From CBDCGV01 sp965216955 (GTDB taxonomy: Bacteria > Bacteroidota > Bacteroidia > Chitinophagales > JADIYW01), in NCBI GenBank assembly GCA_965216955.1, contig CBDCGV010000009.1:214290-278289 (forward strand): DNA of 64,000 bases, given 5' to 3'. A program made the position numbers and the translations under genes. The notes beneath the pieces were generated by a model. It did not search any database. It saw only the letters and a program-made list of their open reading frames with translations, and had not been told where the DNA came from. The stretch's first letter is position 1. Each line of letters begins with the position of its first letter. Below are positions 8,634-17,541 of the stretch, piece after piece.

Positions 8634-9221
8634 TTATTTAAAATCGAACTCTACATCTGGAGCCTCATCTGCACCAGCTTCTGCTTCGAAATATCCTTTC
8701 TTATCAAAACCAAACCACCCTGCATAAATCACATTAGGAAATTTTCGAACATAAGAATTATAACCTCCTACTGCATCATTAAATTTCTTTCGTTCTACAG
8801 ATATTCTATTTTCAGTACCCTCTAGCTGAGCCTGCAGATCTCTGAAATTAGCATTTGCTTTTAAATCAGGATATCTTTCAACAACGACCAATAAACGTGA
8901 CAAAGCAGAATTTAATCCAGATTGTGCTTTTTGAAATTTCTCAATAGCTTCAGGCGTCAAATTACTAGGGTCTATATTAATACTTGTTGCCTTTGATCTC
9001 GCTTCTATAACCTTAGTTAAAGTTGATTGTTCAAAATCTGCTGCCCCTTTCACCGTATTTACTAAATTAGGAATTAAGTCAGCTCTCCTTTGATAGGCAT
9101 CTTCTACATTAGCCCATTGAGCTTGGACACCCTCATCAAGCGTCACCATTTTATTGTAACCACAGCTGCTCAGAAATAGCGAAAAAGCAACTATAACCGG
9201 AAGTAAAAATTTTCTTTTCAT
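8634..9221 (-). CDS. lemA: LemA family lipoprotein
   Basis: A 195-residue LemA family protein. The N-terminus has a hydrophobic stretch ending LFLSSCGYNKM, a lipobox with Cys at about residue 20, so it is likely a lipoprotein. The rest is helical and carries the family motifs YQRRADLIPNLVNTVKG, SGLNSALSRLLVVVERYPDLKA and RISVERKKFNDAVGGYN. The LemA role is not settled. It precedes two TPM-domain genes, the usual arrangement. Confidence 0.92.
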   Translation of the reverse strand: MKRKFLLPVIVAFSLFLSSCGYNKMVTLDEGVQAQWANVEDAYQRRADLIPNLVNTVKGAADFEQSTLTKVIEARSKATSINIDPSNLTPEAIEKFQKAQSGLNSALSRLLVVVERYPDLKANANFRDLQAQLEGTENRISVERKKFNDAVGGYNSYVRKFPNVIYAGWFGFDKKGYFEAEAGADEAPDVEFDFK

Positions 9222-9244
9222 AATTTATTTTGTTTTAGAAGCAT

Positions 9245-9252
9245 CAAATATA
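9245..9252 (-). promoter_or_regulatory. Possible -7 element for lemA
   Basis: The reverse strand has TATATTTG, a perfect TAnnTTTG element, about 24 bases before the lemA ATG. No good TTTG partner is visible 17-23 bases further upstream, so this is only a candidate. Confidence 0.35.
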
Positions 9253-9264
9253 GGAAAAGAAGCC

Positions 9265-9450
9265 TTAGTCCTCTTTTTTCATTGCCAATTTTACTCCCAC
9301 AAAATAAGTGATGCACGCAGATACAATTAAAGCAATAAAGCCAATGTTCTGAGTAGGAGTAAGTGGGGCATCTAGTTTAAACATGATTGACGATATAACA
9401 ACTGTAGGAACTACCCAAGTTATCAAAGGAACGACATGTTTAAATTTCAT
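9265..9450 (-). CDS. Small two-helix membrane protein
   Basis: This 61-residue protein has two hydrophobic segments (about 8-25 and 34-54) and a basic/acidic C-terminus, AMKKED. I do not recognise a family. It lies 43 bases upstream of lemA on the same strand and may be the first gene of that unit, although a promoter-like element sits between the two. Its hydrophobic pattern and clean start support a real gene. Confidence 0.55.
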   Translation of the reverse strand: MKFKHVVPLITWVVPTVVISSIMFKLDAPLTPTQNIGFIALIVSACITYFVGVKLAMKKED

Positions 9451-9541
9451 CTCATTAAGATAGGAATTATTTACTGATAACTGTAATTAAGCTCATTCAA
9501 AAGAGAATGCCTCTTTAAATTAACTTGAACCTTTTTATCAG

Positions 9542-9573
9542 TTGAAAAAAACCTCTATTTAAGTTTATTTTTG
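9542..9573 (+). promoter_or_regulatory. Promoter of the ABC-F gene
   Basis: TTG at 9542-9544 is followed after 21 bases by TATTTTTG at 9566-9573, matching the Bacteroidota consensus. The ATG at 9578 is only four bases beyond the -7 element, so the mRNA would be leaderless or nearly so. Confidence 0.5.
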
Positions 9574-9577
9574 CACC

Positions 9578-11194
9578 ATGATTTCAATAAGTAATTTATC
9601 ACTTCAGTTCGGAAAACGCATCTTATTCGAAGACGTAAACATCAAATTTACAGCAGGTAATTGTTATGGAGTAATTGGTGCAAACGGTGCGGGCAAATCA
9701 ACCTTTCTAAAGATTCTTTCAGGAGAAATTGACTCTACGACTGGTAGTATTGATATTACGCCAGGAGAAAGAATGTCCGTTTTAAAGCAAAATCATTTCG
9801 AGTTTGATGATGAAGAAGTTATTAATACAGTAATAAAAGGGAACAAAAAACTATATGATATTATAGTTGAAAAAAACGCATTGTATGCGAAACCCGATTT
9901 TTCAGATGAAGATGGTTTAAGAGTAGGTGAACTAGAAGCAGAGTTTGCGGAAATGAATGGCTGGGATGCAGAAAGTGATGCTGCCGAATTGCTTAGTAAT
10001 CTTGGTGTTAAAGAAGCTTATCATTATAAACTAATGAAAGAAATCCCGGCAAGTCAAAAGTTAAAGGTTTTATTGGCTCAAGCACTTTTTGGAGATCCTG
10101 ATATTTTGATTTTAGATGAGCCCACTAATGATTTAGACATTCAAACTATTTCATGGTTAGAGAATTTTTTAGCAGACTTTAAAAATACCGTTATTGTCGT
10201 TTCTCATGATCGTCACTTTTTAGACATGGTTTGTACGCATGTAGTAGATATTGATTTTGGGAAAATTAATCTATTTACTGGAAACTATACCTTCTGGTAT
10301 GAAACTAGTCAGATATTAAGAAGACAAAGAGAAGATAAAAACAAGAAAACAGAGCAAAAAAGAGCTGAACTGATGGATTTTATCAATCGATTTAGTGCAA
10401 ACGCCTCTAAATCAAAGCAAGCTACCTCTAGGAAAAAGGCACTAGAAAAACTTAACCTTGAAGATTTAAAACCATCTAATAGAAAATATCCTGGAATTTT
10501 CTTCAAGCAAAAAAGAGAAGCGGGAGATAAAATTTTAAATGTCAATAATCTTTCCTATAAAACTTCTAAAGGAGATACTTTATTTAAAGATGTTACATTC
10601 ACTTTGAACAAAGGAGATAAAGTAGCTATCTTATCAGAAAACAATATGGCTGTACCATTATTCTTAAAAACACTTGCTGGAGAAGAAGCCATTCAAAGTG
10701 GAGATATTGAATGGGGAGTGACAATCTCAAAATCTTATGTACCCAATGATAATGCTGAATTTTTTACAGAAAATTTGAACTTAATTGATTGGTTAAGACA
10801 ATATTCTGAGGACAAAGATGAAGCTTTCGTAAGAGGTTTTTTGGGTAGAATGCTTTTTAGTGGCGAGGAGTCATTAAAGAAATGTACTGTTCTTTCAGGA
10901 GGTGAAAAAGTACGTTGTATGCTCTCGAAGACAATGCTTGAAGAAGCCAATTTTTTAATTTTAGATGAGCCCACTAATCATTTAGACCTTGAGAGCATTA
11001 CGACTTTAAACAATGGATTAATGGACTATAAAGGGACTATACTTTTCACTTCTCACGACCATACCTTTACTAACACCATTGCTAATAGGATTATTGAACT
11101 TACTCCTAATGGAATACTGGATAAGTTAATGACTTTCGATGAGTATATTGATAGCGCCAAGGTTAAAGAGCAAAAAGAAGCCATGTATTCGTAG
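9578..11194 (+). CDS. ABC-F family ATPase (YbiT-like) with one degenerate ATP site
   Basis: A 538-residue soluble protein with two ABC domains and no membrane segments, so an ABC-F factor. Family members act on the ribosome. Domain 1 has Walker A GANGAGKST (34-42) and Walker B LILDEPTND (about 176-184), but its signature region reads IPASQKLKV instead of LSGGQ. Domain 2 has the signature LSGGEKVR (about 438-445) and LILDEPTNH, but in place of Walker A there is LSENNMAVPLF (about 352-362). The linker with the basic KQATSRKKALEKL segment is present. The two defects fall in the same composite site, leaving one intact site. It is monocistronic with a likely terminator. Confidence 0.9.
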   Translation: MISISNLSLQFGKRILFEDVNIKFTAGNCYGVIGANGAGKSTFLKILSGEIDSTTGSIDITPGERMSVLKQNHFEFDDEEVINTVIKGNKKLYDIIVEKNALYAKPDFSDEDGLRVGELEAEFAEMNGWDAESDAAELLSNLGVKEAYHYKLMKEIPASQKLKVLLAQALFGDPDILILDEPTNDLDIQTISWLENFLADFKNTVIVVSHDRHFLDMVCTHVVDIDFGKINLFTGNYTFWYETSQILRRQREDKNKKTEQKRAELMDFINRFSANASKSKQATSRKKALEKLNLEDLKPSNRKYPGIFFKQKREAGDKILNVNNLSYKTSKGDTLFKDVTFTLNKGDKVAILSENNMAVPLFLKTLAGEEAIQSGDIEWGVTISKSYVPNDNAEFFTENLNLIDWLRQYSEDKDEAFVRGFLGRMLFSGEESLKKCTVLSGGEKVRCMLSKTMLEEANFLILDEPTNHLDLESITTLNNGLMDYKGTILFTSHDHTFTNTIANRIIELTPNGILDKLMTFDEYIDSAKVKEQKEAMYS

Positions 11195-11206
11195 CAACTA
11201 AATAAG

Positions 11207-11228
11207 AATTGCTTTTTTGCAATTTTTT
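11207..11228 (+). terminator. Possible terminator after the ABC-F gene
   Basis: AATTGC (11207-11212) and GCAATT (11219-11224) form a six-base stem with a six-T loop, followed by T to 11228. The stem is short and AT-rich, so the call is moderate. It lies 12 bases after the stop codon. Confidence 0.45.
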
Positions 11229-11336
11229 ATACATATTCTATAATCCAGTAAACAAATTACAACTATTTTCTAGGCTAGGACGAGAAACACCTAGAACATA
11301 ATTAACCTAGATACCAAGCCATGAAACAAAATATTG

Positions 11337-13709
11337 TTAATTGGTCTTAGGTTTAAGTACTAATGTATGTTTCTTATATTTATCTACTTGTGCTTTACTC
11401 CAACACATAGGGTGAAATTTTCCTTCTAACCAATCATTTACCTGATTTTTATAATAAGGGCTCATCAAATTTCCTGATTGCCCACTTGGTAAAACAGATA
11501 AAGAGCTGTCGAAATTTGAAAAATCTATTATTTGTCGATAAGAAGCTGCAGCAATATCTCCTCCAAATTCACCTGGAGTTGTTGCGCACATTTGGCATGG
11601 GGTATCTGTATCTCCTCCAATAGGGTATGGCCCTAAATTAAAGACTTTTCCAAGTGGAGGTTTCACACTAAGTGCATGATTCATGACAATCTGATGTATA
11701 TTTCCCCAAGCCCAATTTTTTTGATTACTTCCGTAGTTCTCTTTTAGCCAATTAACCGCTTTACTGAAACCATCTTGCAATATTTTTTGCTTTCCTCCGG
11801 CATTTTTAATCCAAGATGAATTTTCATTTTTCAATAATTTGAGTAGAGTATTAGTATTGTGCCCTAAAAAAGTATTGGTTGGGCCAAAAACCGGATGAAA
11901 ACCTTCTCCTAAGAATCCATTGATTAGCTTTTTATCATCAATAGAAGACTCATAAATAGTTTTTACTATAAAGTATTTTGAAACCTTATATAAAGCTCCC
12001 TCCACACTTTTTTTATTTAAAAGTCCGTCCCAATTGCATAGCATACTAACCAAACCATTCAATTTATCATCTTCAAACCTTATTATTTTAAAATGATTAA
12101 TGTATTCCTGAGCGGGAGTACAATGAAAATCCATTTGCATAGAAATAAAATCTTTAACCCCTAAGTTCTCTTTTGTTTTAATCATGTTCTCTAATCGGAC
12201 AGCTCTATATCCATTCATATAAATATCTCCCATAAAATGAGGGAAATCTTCAGGTTCAATTTTATTATTGCATGTAACAACATGTCCTTTTTTTGGATTA
12301 AATACATGTGGCATTTCTTCAAAAGGAACATAATCTTTCCAATCACTCTTACCATCCCATCCGGGCATAGGCAGAGCACTAGAAGTCCTTGTTTTAATTG
12401 GCATTTTCCCAGAGTTGTAATAACCAATATTTCCCATTACATCAGCATAGGTAATATTCAATCCGGGTGCGGTCATAGATTTCACACCTTCGACAAAATC
12501 ATTCCAGTTTTTTGCTTTGTTTAATTGATACCATCCATAAATCGGGCGTCCAGGCTTGAATGCCATAGAGCAAAGCGTTAACTTTTGATCAGGGTGGTCA
12601 ATTACATCAGAAATAACTGTTCCATGAATAGTTTCCACAACTTCTTCGATATGCGTGGCAGCACCTTTTATTTTGATTTCTTCTTTATGGACAACTGCAT
12701 CCAATACCTCTTCTTTGTATTCGTATTGTCTACAGCTTTTATCAACAAATTTTTCTATAAATACATCCTCCAAATCAGTAAAGGACAAAGTGATCCCCCA
12801 ACCAATGTTCTTGTTGTGGCCAATTTGTACTAAAGGAACACCTGGAACAGTTACGCCGCGTACCTCAAAATCGGGACAAACTAAATGATTTTCATACCAG
12901 ATCCCCGGATTGGATATATGTAAGTGAGGGTCATTGCACAAATAAGGCTTTCCTGTATCTGTATGGCTCCCTGCAACACACCAAGCATTACTCCCAGAGA
13001 TTTTTGGTAAGTACGGTCCTTGTAGGGCACTTAATTTTCCATTTATATCAATTTTATTAAACTCGATACCAGCAGGCAGCTTAACAGGGTGTCCCTTAGG
13101 GTATGTATTGTCTAATTCTAAAGCAGCTTCCGCACCAACCTTTTCTATTAATTGAGCTCTCAAAATTTCGTCGTACCAACCCCATGACATAAGCGAGGTT
13201 AACATTCTTGAAAATGCTGTACTATCTAAAACCTCCCAGTCCTTAGGTTTAATTCTAGCAAGCTTTAATTCTACGGGGAATCGAACATTTTTATCATTAA
13301 TGTATGCGTTTATTCCTTTGCAATAAGCTCGAAGTATATCTTTTTCGTCTTCAGAAAAAAAATCAAAATCTTTTTTAGCTATACGTTCATAACCCATAAT
13401 TCTACAGGCTATGTCCGTTGACAAAGCATCCTTTCCAGCAAACTCACTCATTTTTCCTCTTGAAATGCGTCTGTTAATTTCCATTTGCCAAAAACGATCT
13501 TGGGCATGTACATATCCTTGTGCAAACAAAACGTCATGTTGGCTATCCGCATAAATATGTGGGACGCCCCACTTATCCCGTAGAATTTCCACCTTACCTT
13601 CTAATCCGTCTACCTTAAGTATTCCATCCAATACTGGCAACCTCCTCTTGCTAAGTCCTTGAACAAAAGACTTGAGCAGACTTGTCTTAAAATTTTCAAT
13701 AAATGTCAT
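11337..13709 (-). CDS. Penicillin acylase family (peptidase S45) amidohydrolase
   Basis: An Ntn-hydrolase precursor of 790 residues from the preferred ATG at 13709. The reading frame extends nine residues further to 13736. The alpha-chain part contains DKWGVPHIYADSQHD and FAQGYVHAQDRFWQME. The autoprocessing site is ISG/SNAW, making Ser at about residue 240 the nucleophile of the beta chain. Members cleave amide bonds of acylated substrates such as beta-lactams or acyl-homoserine lactones; the substrate here cannot be told. I see no clear signal peptide, unusual for a family that is often exported. It stands alone, divergent from arsR. Confidence 0.88.
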   Translation of the reverse strand: MTFIENFKTSLLKSFVQGLSKRRLPVLDGILKVDGLEGKVEILRDKWGVPHIYADSQHDVLFAQGYVHAQDRFWQMEINRRISRGKMSEFAGKDALSTDIACRIMGYERIAKKDFDFFSEDEKDILRAYCKGINAYINDKNVRFPVELKLARIKPKDWEVLDSTAFSRMLTSLMSWGWYDEILRAQLIEKVGAEAALELDNTYPKGHPVKLPAGIEFNKIDINGKLSALQGPYLPKISGSNAWCVAGSHTDTGKPYLCNDPHLHISNPGIWYENHLVCPDFEVRGVTVPGVPLVQIGHNKNIGWGITLSFTDLEDVFIEKFVDKSCRQYEYKEEVLDAVVHKEEIKIKGAATHIEEVVETIHGTVISDVIDHPDQKLTLCSMAFKPGRPIYGWYQLNKAKNWNDFVEGVKSMTAPGLNITYADVMGNIGYYNSGKMPIKTRTSSALPMPGWDGKSDWKDYVPFEEMPHVFNPKKGHVVTCNNKIEPEDFPHFMGDIYMNGYRAVRLENMIKTKENLGVKDFISMQMDFHCTPAQEYINHFKIIRFEDDKLNGLVSMLCNWDGLLNKKSVEGALYKVSKYFIVKTIYESSIDDKKLINGFLGEGFHPVFGPTNTFLGHNTNTLLKLLKNENSSWIKNAGGKQKILQDGFSKAVNWLKENYGSNQKNWAWGNIHQIVMNHALSVKPPLGKVFNLGPYPIGGDTDTPCQMCATTPGEFGGDIAAASYRQIIDFSNFDSSLSVLPSGQSGNLMSPYYKNQVNDWLEGKFHPMCWSKAQVDKYKKHTLVLKPKTN

Positions 13710-13768
13710 TAATATGAAGATAAAAAATGCCAACAAGTTTGCAGAATAATTTTTTTATCGTAATATTG

Positions 13769-13778
13769 CTATATATAG
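13769..13778 (+). promoter_or_regulatory. arsR: Candidate ArsR operator
   Basis: The 10-base perfect palindrome CTATATATAG lies nine bases before the arsR ATG, within an AT-rich stretch. ArsR proteins commonly repress their own gene from such dyads. A palindrome of this low complexity could be chance. Confidence 0.3.
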
Positions 13779-13786
13779 ATATACAA

Positions 13787-14113
13787 ATGGGGATTACAAA
13801 AACAGATATTTATACTGAGGAACAAAATCAAATTGCGGCAATTGCCAAAGCTTTGGGGCATCCGGCACGCATTGCCATTTTGGACGAGATTATTAAAAAA
13901 GATTCTTGCATTTGTGGCGATTTGGTCAATGAAATAGGGCTAGCTCAGCCAACAGTCTCACAACATTTAAAAGCTTTAAAAGCTGTAGGCCTTATTAAAG
14001 GAACCATAGAAGGAACCAGTGTTTGTTATTGTATTGACATGGAGAATTGGGCACAATTCAAGCATTATTTTATTAAACTATTTGATTTCAATACTTCATC
14101 AAAATGTTGTTGA
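13787..14113 (+). CDS. arsR: ArsR family arsenic-responsive repressor
   Basis: A 108-residue winged-helix repressor from the ATG at 13787. A longer frame from 13727 adds 20 hydrophobic residues that do not fit the family. It contains ALGHPARIAILDEI, the recognition region QPTVSQHLKALKAVGLI and a wing. SCICGDLV places Cys41 and Cys43 where ArsR proteins have their CxC arsenite site, and the protein ends in Cys-Cys, which could supply a third ligand. It is the first gene of an arsR-arsI-arsC group and presumably represses it until arsenite binds. Confidence 0.88.
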   Translation: MGITKTDIYTEEQNQIAAIAKALGHPARIAILDEIIKKDSCICGDLVNEIGLAQPTVSQHLKALKAVGLIKGTIEGTSVCYCIDMENWAQFKHYFIKLFDFNTSSKCC

Positions 14114-14145
14114 AGTGATTACTAATAATAACTAAATATTTTACT

Positions 14146-14637
14146 ATGAGTACTTTTCCAAGAATGCATGTTTCGTATTACGTGTCGAACATTGAAGAAA
14201 CCGTAAAATTTTACAATCAATTTTTTGAGCAAGAAGCAAGCAAAATAGAACCCGGATATGCCAAGTATATTTTGGCAAACCCATCATTGGTTATCTCTTT
14301 TGTTGAACGGTCCGATAAATTAAAGTCAAATTTTGGCCACTTGGGCTTTCAAGTTGATTCGGAAGAGACCCTAAATCAAAAAATGGAAATGATGAAACAG
14401 AAAGGTCTAAAGATTCGCGAAGAAATAGGCACTAAATGTTGTTATGCGCTACAAGATAAATTTTGGGTGAGTGACCCTGATGGTTACCAATGGGAGGTTT
14501 ATCACTTTCACAAAGACGTTTCATTTAACGATCCACATTATGAGATTAAAAAGTCAAATGAAGATACGATGGCCTTTGACCTTTCAGCATCTGTATCAAC
14601 CTCAAATCACTGCAATAGCAGTGACGGTTGTTGTTAA
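14146..14637 (+). CDS. arsI: ArsI/CadI family VOC dioxygenase (C-As lyase type)
   Basis: A 163-residue VOC-superfamily protein. His8, His65 and Glu117 match the Fe(II) ligands of ArsI. The vicinal pair Cys98-Cys99 (in TKCCYA) matches the organoarsenical-binding cysteines, and DKFWVSDPDGYQWEVYH is the family C-terminal signature. ArsI cleaves the carbon-arsenic bond of trivalent methyl- and aryl-arsenicals. The close relative CadI is cadmium-induced. The arsR and arsC neighbours favour the arsenic role. A Cys-rich tail ends in Cys-Cys. It lies 32 bases after arsR. Confidence 0.86.
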   Translation: MSTFPRMHVSYYVSNIEETVKFYNQFFEQEASKIEPGYAKYILANPSLVISFVERSDKLKSNFGHLGFQVDSEETLNQKMEMMKQKGLKIREEIGTKCCYALQDKFWVSDPDGYQWEVYHFHKDVSFNDPHYEIKKSNEDTMAFDLSASVSTSNHCNSSDGCC

Positions 14638-14649
14638 ATTATATCTTTC

Positions 14650-15072
14650 ATGAAAGACACTATTAAAATACTCATCCTTTGCACTGGAAACTCATGTAGA
14701 AGTCAAATAGCACATGGTTTCTTTAAATTCTTTGGAAAAGATAAAATAGTGGTGTTTAGTGCAGGGGTAGAAACACATGGTGTAAATCCAATTGCAATTG
14801 GAATAATGGCTGAAGTGGGCATTGATATTTCTAACCATTCTTCTAATCATATTGTTGAATATAAAAACATTGATTTTGACTACGTAATTACTGTCTGTGA
14901 CCATGCTAAAGAAGTTTGTCCCTATTTCCCTTCTTCCGCTCAATTGACTCATCATAATTTTTCTGATCCATCAAAAAAGGTTGGAAGTGTAAAAGAAATT
15001 ATTGAGGCTTTTAGACAAACAAGGGAGGAAATAAAAGAATTTGTTATTTCCTTTTTGGAAAAAGTAGAATAA
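14650..15072 (+). CDS. arsC: Arsenate reductase, LMW-phosphatase (thioredoxin-coupled) type
   Basis: 140 residues with the phosphatase loop CTGNSCRS at 11-18 (nucleophile Cys11, Arg17). Cys83 and Cys90 in VCDHAKEVC form the relay that thioredoxin-coupled ArsC uses, and Asp106-Pro107 is the general acid. It reduces arsenate to arsenite in the cytosol. It is 12 bases after arsI, so cotranscribed. No arsenite exporter (Acr3, ArsB or ArsP) follows, so efflux must be encoded elsewhere. Confidence 0.92.
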   Translation: MKDTIKILILCTGNSCRSQIAHGFFKFFGKDKIVVFSAGVETHGVNPIAIGIMAEVGIDISNHSSNHIVEYKNIDFDYVITVCDHAKEVCPYFPSSAQLTHHNFSDPSKKVGSVKEIIEAFRQTREEIKEFVISFLEKVE

Positions 15073-15081
15073 ACTATTTCA

Positions 15082-15303
15082 TCATATATCCCATACAGGA
15101 TTACGTTTAGTTTTAACCATGTAACGTAGATTGAGTACAAAAGTTAAAATCAAATAAATGATAATTGGAGATCCAAGTGCCAAAAAAGTAACATAGATAA
15201 AAAACATACGAATCTTTTTGGACGGCAGATCGATCTTATTCCCTATCCAAGTACATAATCCAAAAACACTCAGCTCAATTAAATCTCTTGGTTTTGTTAT
15301 CAC
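15082..15303 (-). CDS. PspC-domain membrane protein
   Basis: 73 residues matching the PspC domain: an N-terminal segment with GLCTWIGNKIDLPSKKIR, then a hydrophobic helix (about 34-60) of the type FVTFLALGSPIIIYL, and a basic C-terminus. PspC proteins sit in the inner membrane and take part in envelope-stress responses in some bacteria. It converges on arsC with nine bases between the stops, and its start is 14 bases from the end of the gene behind it on the same strand. Confidence 0.8.
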   Translation of the reverse strand: MITKPRDLIELSVFGLCTWIGNKIDLPSKKIRMFFIYVTFLALGSPIIIYLILTFVLNLRYMVKTKRNPVWDI

Positions 15304-15317
15304 TTATCCAATAATTA

Positions 15318-16673
15318 TTACTCAAAGATATGAACTTGAGATTTATTTAAACCCGCATTACAATTTGTGTTAACAATGCTATTTCCAATTGGACAACTTA
15401 AACATCTAATAGGCTTGCAATAGTAAGTGAGCCATTGTATCACCGCTTGAGAATCAGCCGCGCTTGCAACTTCTACATTTGTGTTTTTCCAAAGTTTAGT
15501 CAAGTTATTCTGTTCCGGTTTGACCTTCATTAAAGTTTCTATGGCCTTTTCCTGCCAGTTATTCTTTTGAAAGTACTTTCCATAAGTATATTGATATGGC
15601 GCATAAACATTAACAATTATGTGTTTTATAAATTCTTCCCCTAGCCTCTTATTCGTTATTACTTTTGATCGCTTACCAAAATGATAATGTTCTCTCCAAT
15701 AATCAGACACTGAGATTTTTCGAAATGCCTTTTCGAGAGATTTTTCATCAAGCATTTCTTGAAAAAAAGGAAAGTGCAAATGAATTAAGCTAACCAATTG
15801 TGCAATGCGGATGGCCGGAAAAGATGATGGCCTCATTCTAAAGTGTTTCCAGCGGATATTGCTTATCCGTTTCAGGTTATGGAGTTTAGATAGGTAATTA
15901 AATTCTTTGTAAAGTTGCATTTGATATACATCATTGCTTTTAGAATTAAGGAATCCCGCATTACCATAAAATAATGCTTCTAATTGAAAAAGGTTGTATC
16001 TATATTTGTTCAGTAGCTTTATAGGTATTGATTTGGCTAAATGAAAAAAAGCACTTCTATTTACCTTCCCTCCAAAATACTTTGATAGGCTTTCAAAAAA
16101 AGTTTGTTCCCAATCATTTTTATTGTGTTTTAAGCAAATTAGAATCTCTTCGGATTTAGATTCCAAGCGTTCTATAAGCATTCTATCTTTCCAATGATTA
16201 ATTTTTATTTCTGGAATAGATGCCATAAAAGATCTACACTTAATTTCTTCTTTTTGATATAACAAGCGGCTATACTTAAAAAAGAGTGATGGTGGTATTC
16301 GTCCATTTAACTCCAGAGTTGGCAGGGTAGCAACTATATTTCCTCCTTTATTTGCATTGTAAACTACATGCAATACAACATGTTCATAATGTATATTCTC
16401 ATTATGATTATGTTGCTCCCAATCAGATTCGTCGACATGAATTTCAACACTTCCTGCCCAAAGTACCTCTCCAATTTTAATACGTGCATCCAAAAAATCT
16501 GGCCCTTCATCAAAGTTTTGATATCCAGGATGTATTACATGAATGGGTTCGTTAAAAACAGATTTTAATTCAGTATTGTTGTAAAGATTGTGCTTCCATG
16601 CATAGTGCAATAATTCTTCTGTCAAGTGATATCTAAGATTCTTCATCTCCATAGAGAGAGAAAAAGACATCAA
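15318..16673 (-). CDS. DUF2851 family protein
   Basis: About 451 residues. The N-terminus, with LTEELLHYAWKHNLY, PGYQNFDEGPDFLDARI and GSVEIHVDESDWEQH, is the conserved core of DUF2851, a family nearly confined to Bacteroidota. The GPDF-D...GSVEIH...DW pattern resembles a nuclease-like fold, but I cannot assign an activity. A C-terminal Cys cluster (CKPIRCLSCPIG) could bind metal. The true start could be one of several ATGs in the first ten codons. It is 35 bases downstream of pyrF on the same strand. Confidence 0.8.
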   Translation of the reverse strand: MMSFSLSMEMKNLRYHLTEELLHYAWKHNLYNNTELKSVFNEPIHVIHPGYQNFDEGPDFLDARIKIGEVLWAGSVEIHVDESDWEQHNHNENIHYEHVVLHVVYNANKGGNIVATLPTLELNGRIPPSLFFKYSRLLYQKEEIKCRSFMASIPEIKINHWKDRMLIERLESKSEEILICLKHNKNDWEQTFFESLSKYFGGKVNRSAFFHLAKSIPIKLLNKYRYNLFQLEALFYGNAGFLNSKSNDVYQMQLYKEFNYLSKLHNLKRISNIRWKHFRMRPSSFPAIRIAQLVSLIHLHFPFFQEMLDEKSLEKAFRKISVSDYWREHYHFGKRSKVITNKRLGEEFIKHIIVNVYAPYQYTYGKYFQKNNWQEKAIETLMKVKPEQNNLTKLWKNTNVEVASAADSQAVIQWLTYYCKPIRCLSCPIGNSIVNTNCNAGLNKSQVHIFE

Positions 16674-16708
16674 ATTCCATAAAACAGGTGAAAATTTTCT
16701 TTAAAAAA

Positions 16709-17524
16709 CTAAAAATATTTTTCTAAGAAGGGTTTCATTTTGTTATTTAATTCAAGAGCAGCAGCCCTTGCTTTCTGGGCATAATCATCTTCATTACCGG
16801 CATATATTATACCCCTTGCACTATTAATTAAAAGACCAATATCATTATTTAAACCATTTTCTAAAGTTCCCTCTAGATCCCCTCCCTGAGCCCCAATACC
16901 GGGAATAAGCAAAAAATGATCAGGAATGATTGCTCTAATTTCTTTCAATTCGCTAGGATGAGTAGCGCCTACGACAAACATTGTATTGTTATCTGTTCCC
17001 CAACTCGCCGATTTATCAATTACTGTTTTATACAACTCCCGTCCACCCACATCTTTTATGTATTGAAAATCTTGGCTTCCTTTATTAGAAGTTAAACCTA
17101 AAATTATCACCCATTTTTCATCGAATTCTAAAAAAGGTGTTACAGAGTCTTCACCCATGTAAGGATTTACTGTGATGGCATCAAATCCTTGATTTTTCAA
17201 AAAAGCTTTTGCATATTTTTTAGAAGTATTCCCAATATCACCTCTTTTTGCATCAGCAATAGTAAAAATTTCATTCGGAATAATTTTTAATGTCTCTTCC
17301 AAGGCTTCCCATCCCATTTTACCATACGCCTCATAAAAAGCAATGTTTGGTTTATAGGCCACACAAATATCATGAGTAGCCTCAACAATCTCTTTATTAA
17401 AGGCCAAGAGAGGATTCTTGTACTTAAGTAGATGCGGCGGAATCTTGTCTAAGTCAACATCTAAGCCGATGCAAAGTGCAGTTTTTTTCTTTTTTATTGC
17501 ATTAACAAGGTCTTGTTTGCGCAT
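16709..17524 (-). CDS. pyrF: Orotidine 5'-phosphate decarboxylase
   Basis: 271 residues, the length of the type 2 OMP decarboxylase group. The catalytic DAKRGDIGNT motif lies at about residues 88-97, and GVGATHPSEL-like and LIPGIGAQGGD motifs form the phosphate-binding end of the TIM barrel. It makes UMP, the last step of de novo pyrimidine synthesis. It lies 17 bases after the Nfu gene, in a unit with nfu and mrp that are not functionally related. Confidence 0.95.
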   Translation of the reverse strand: MRKQDLVNAIKKKKTALCIGLDVDLDKIPPHLLKYKNPLLAFNKEIVEATHDICVAYKPNIAFYEAYGKMGWEALEETLKIIPNEIFTIADAKRGDIGNTSKKYAKAFLKNQGFDAITVNPYMGEDSVTPFLEFDEKWVIILGLTSNKGSQDFQYIKDVGGRELYKTVIDKSASWGTDNNTMFVVGATHPSELKEIRAIIPDHFLLIPGIGAQGGDLEGTLENGLNNDIGLLINSARGIIYAGNEDDYAQKARAAALELNNKMKPFLEKYF

Positions 17525-17541
17525 TTATCTATAGAATTCTT

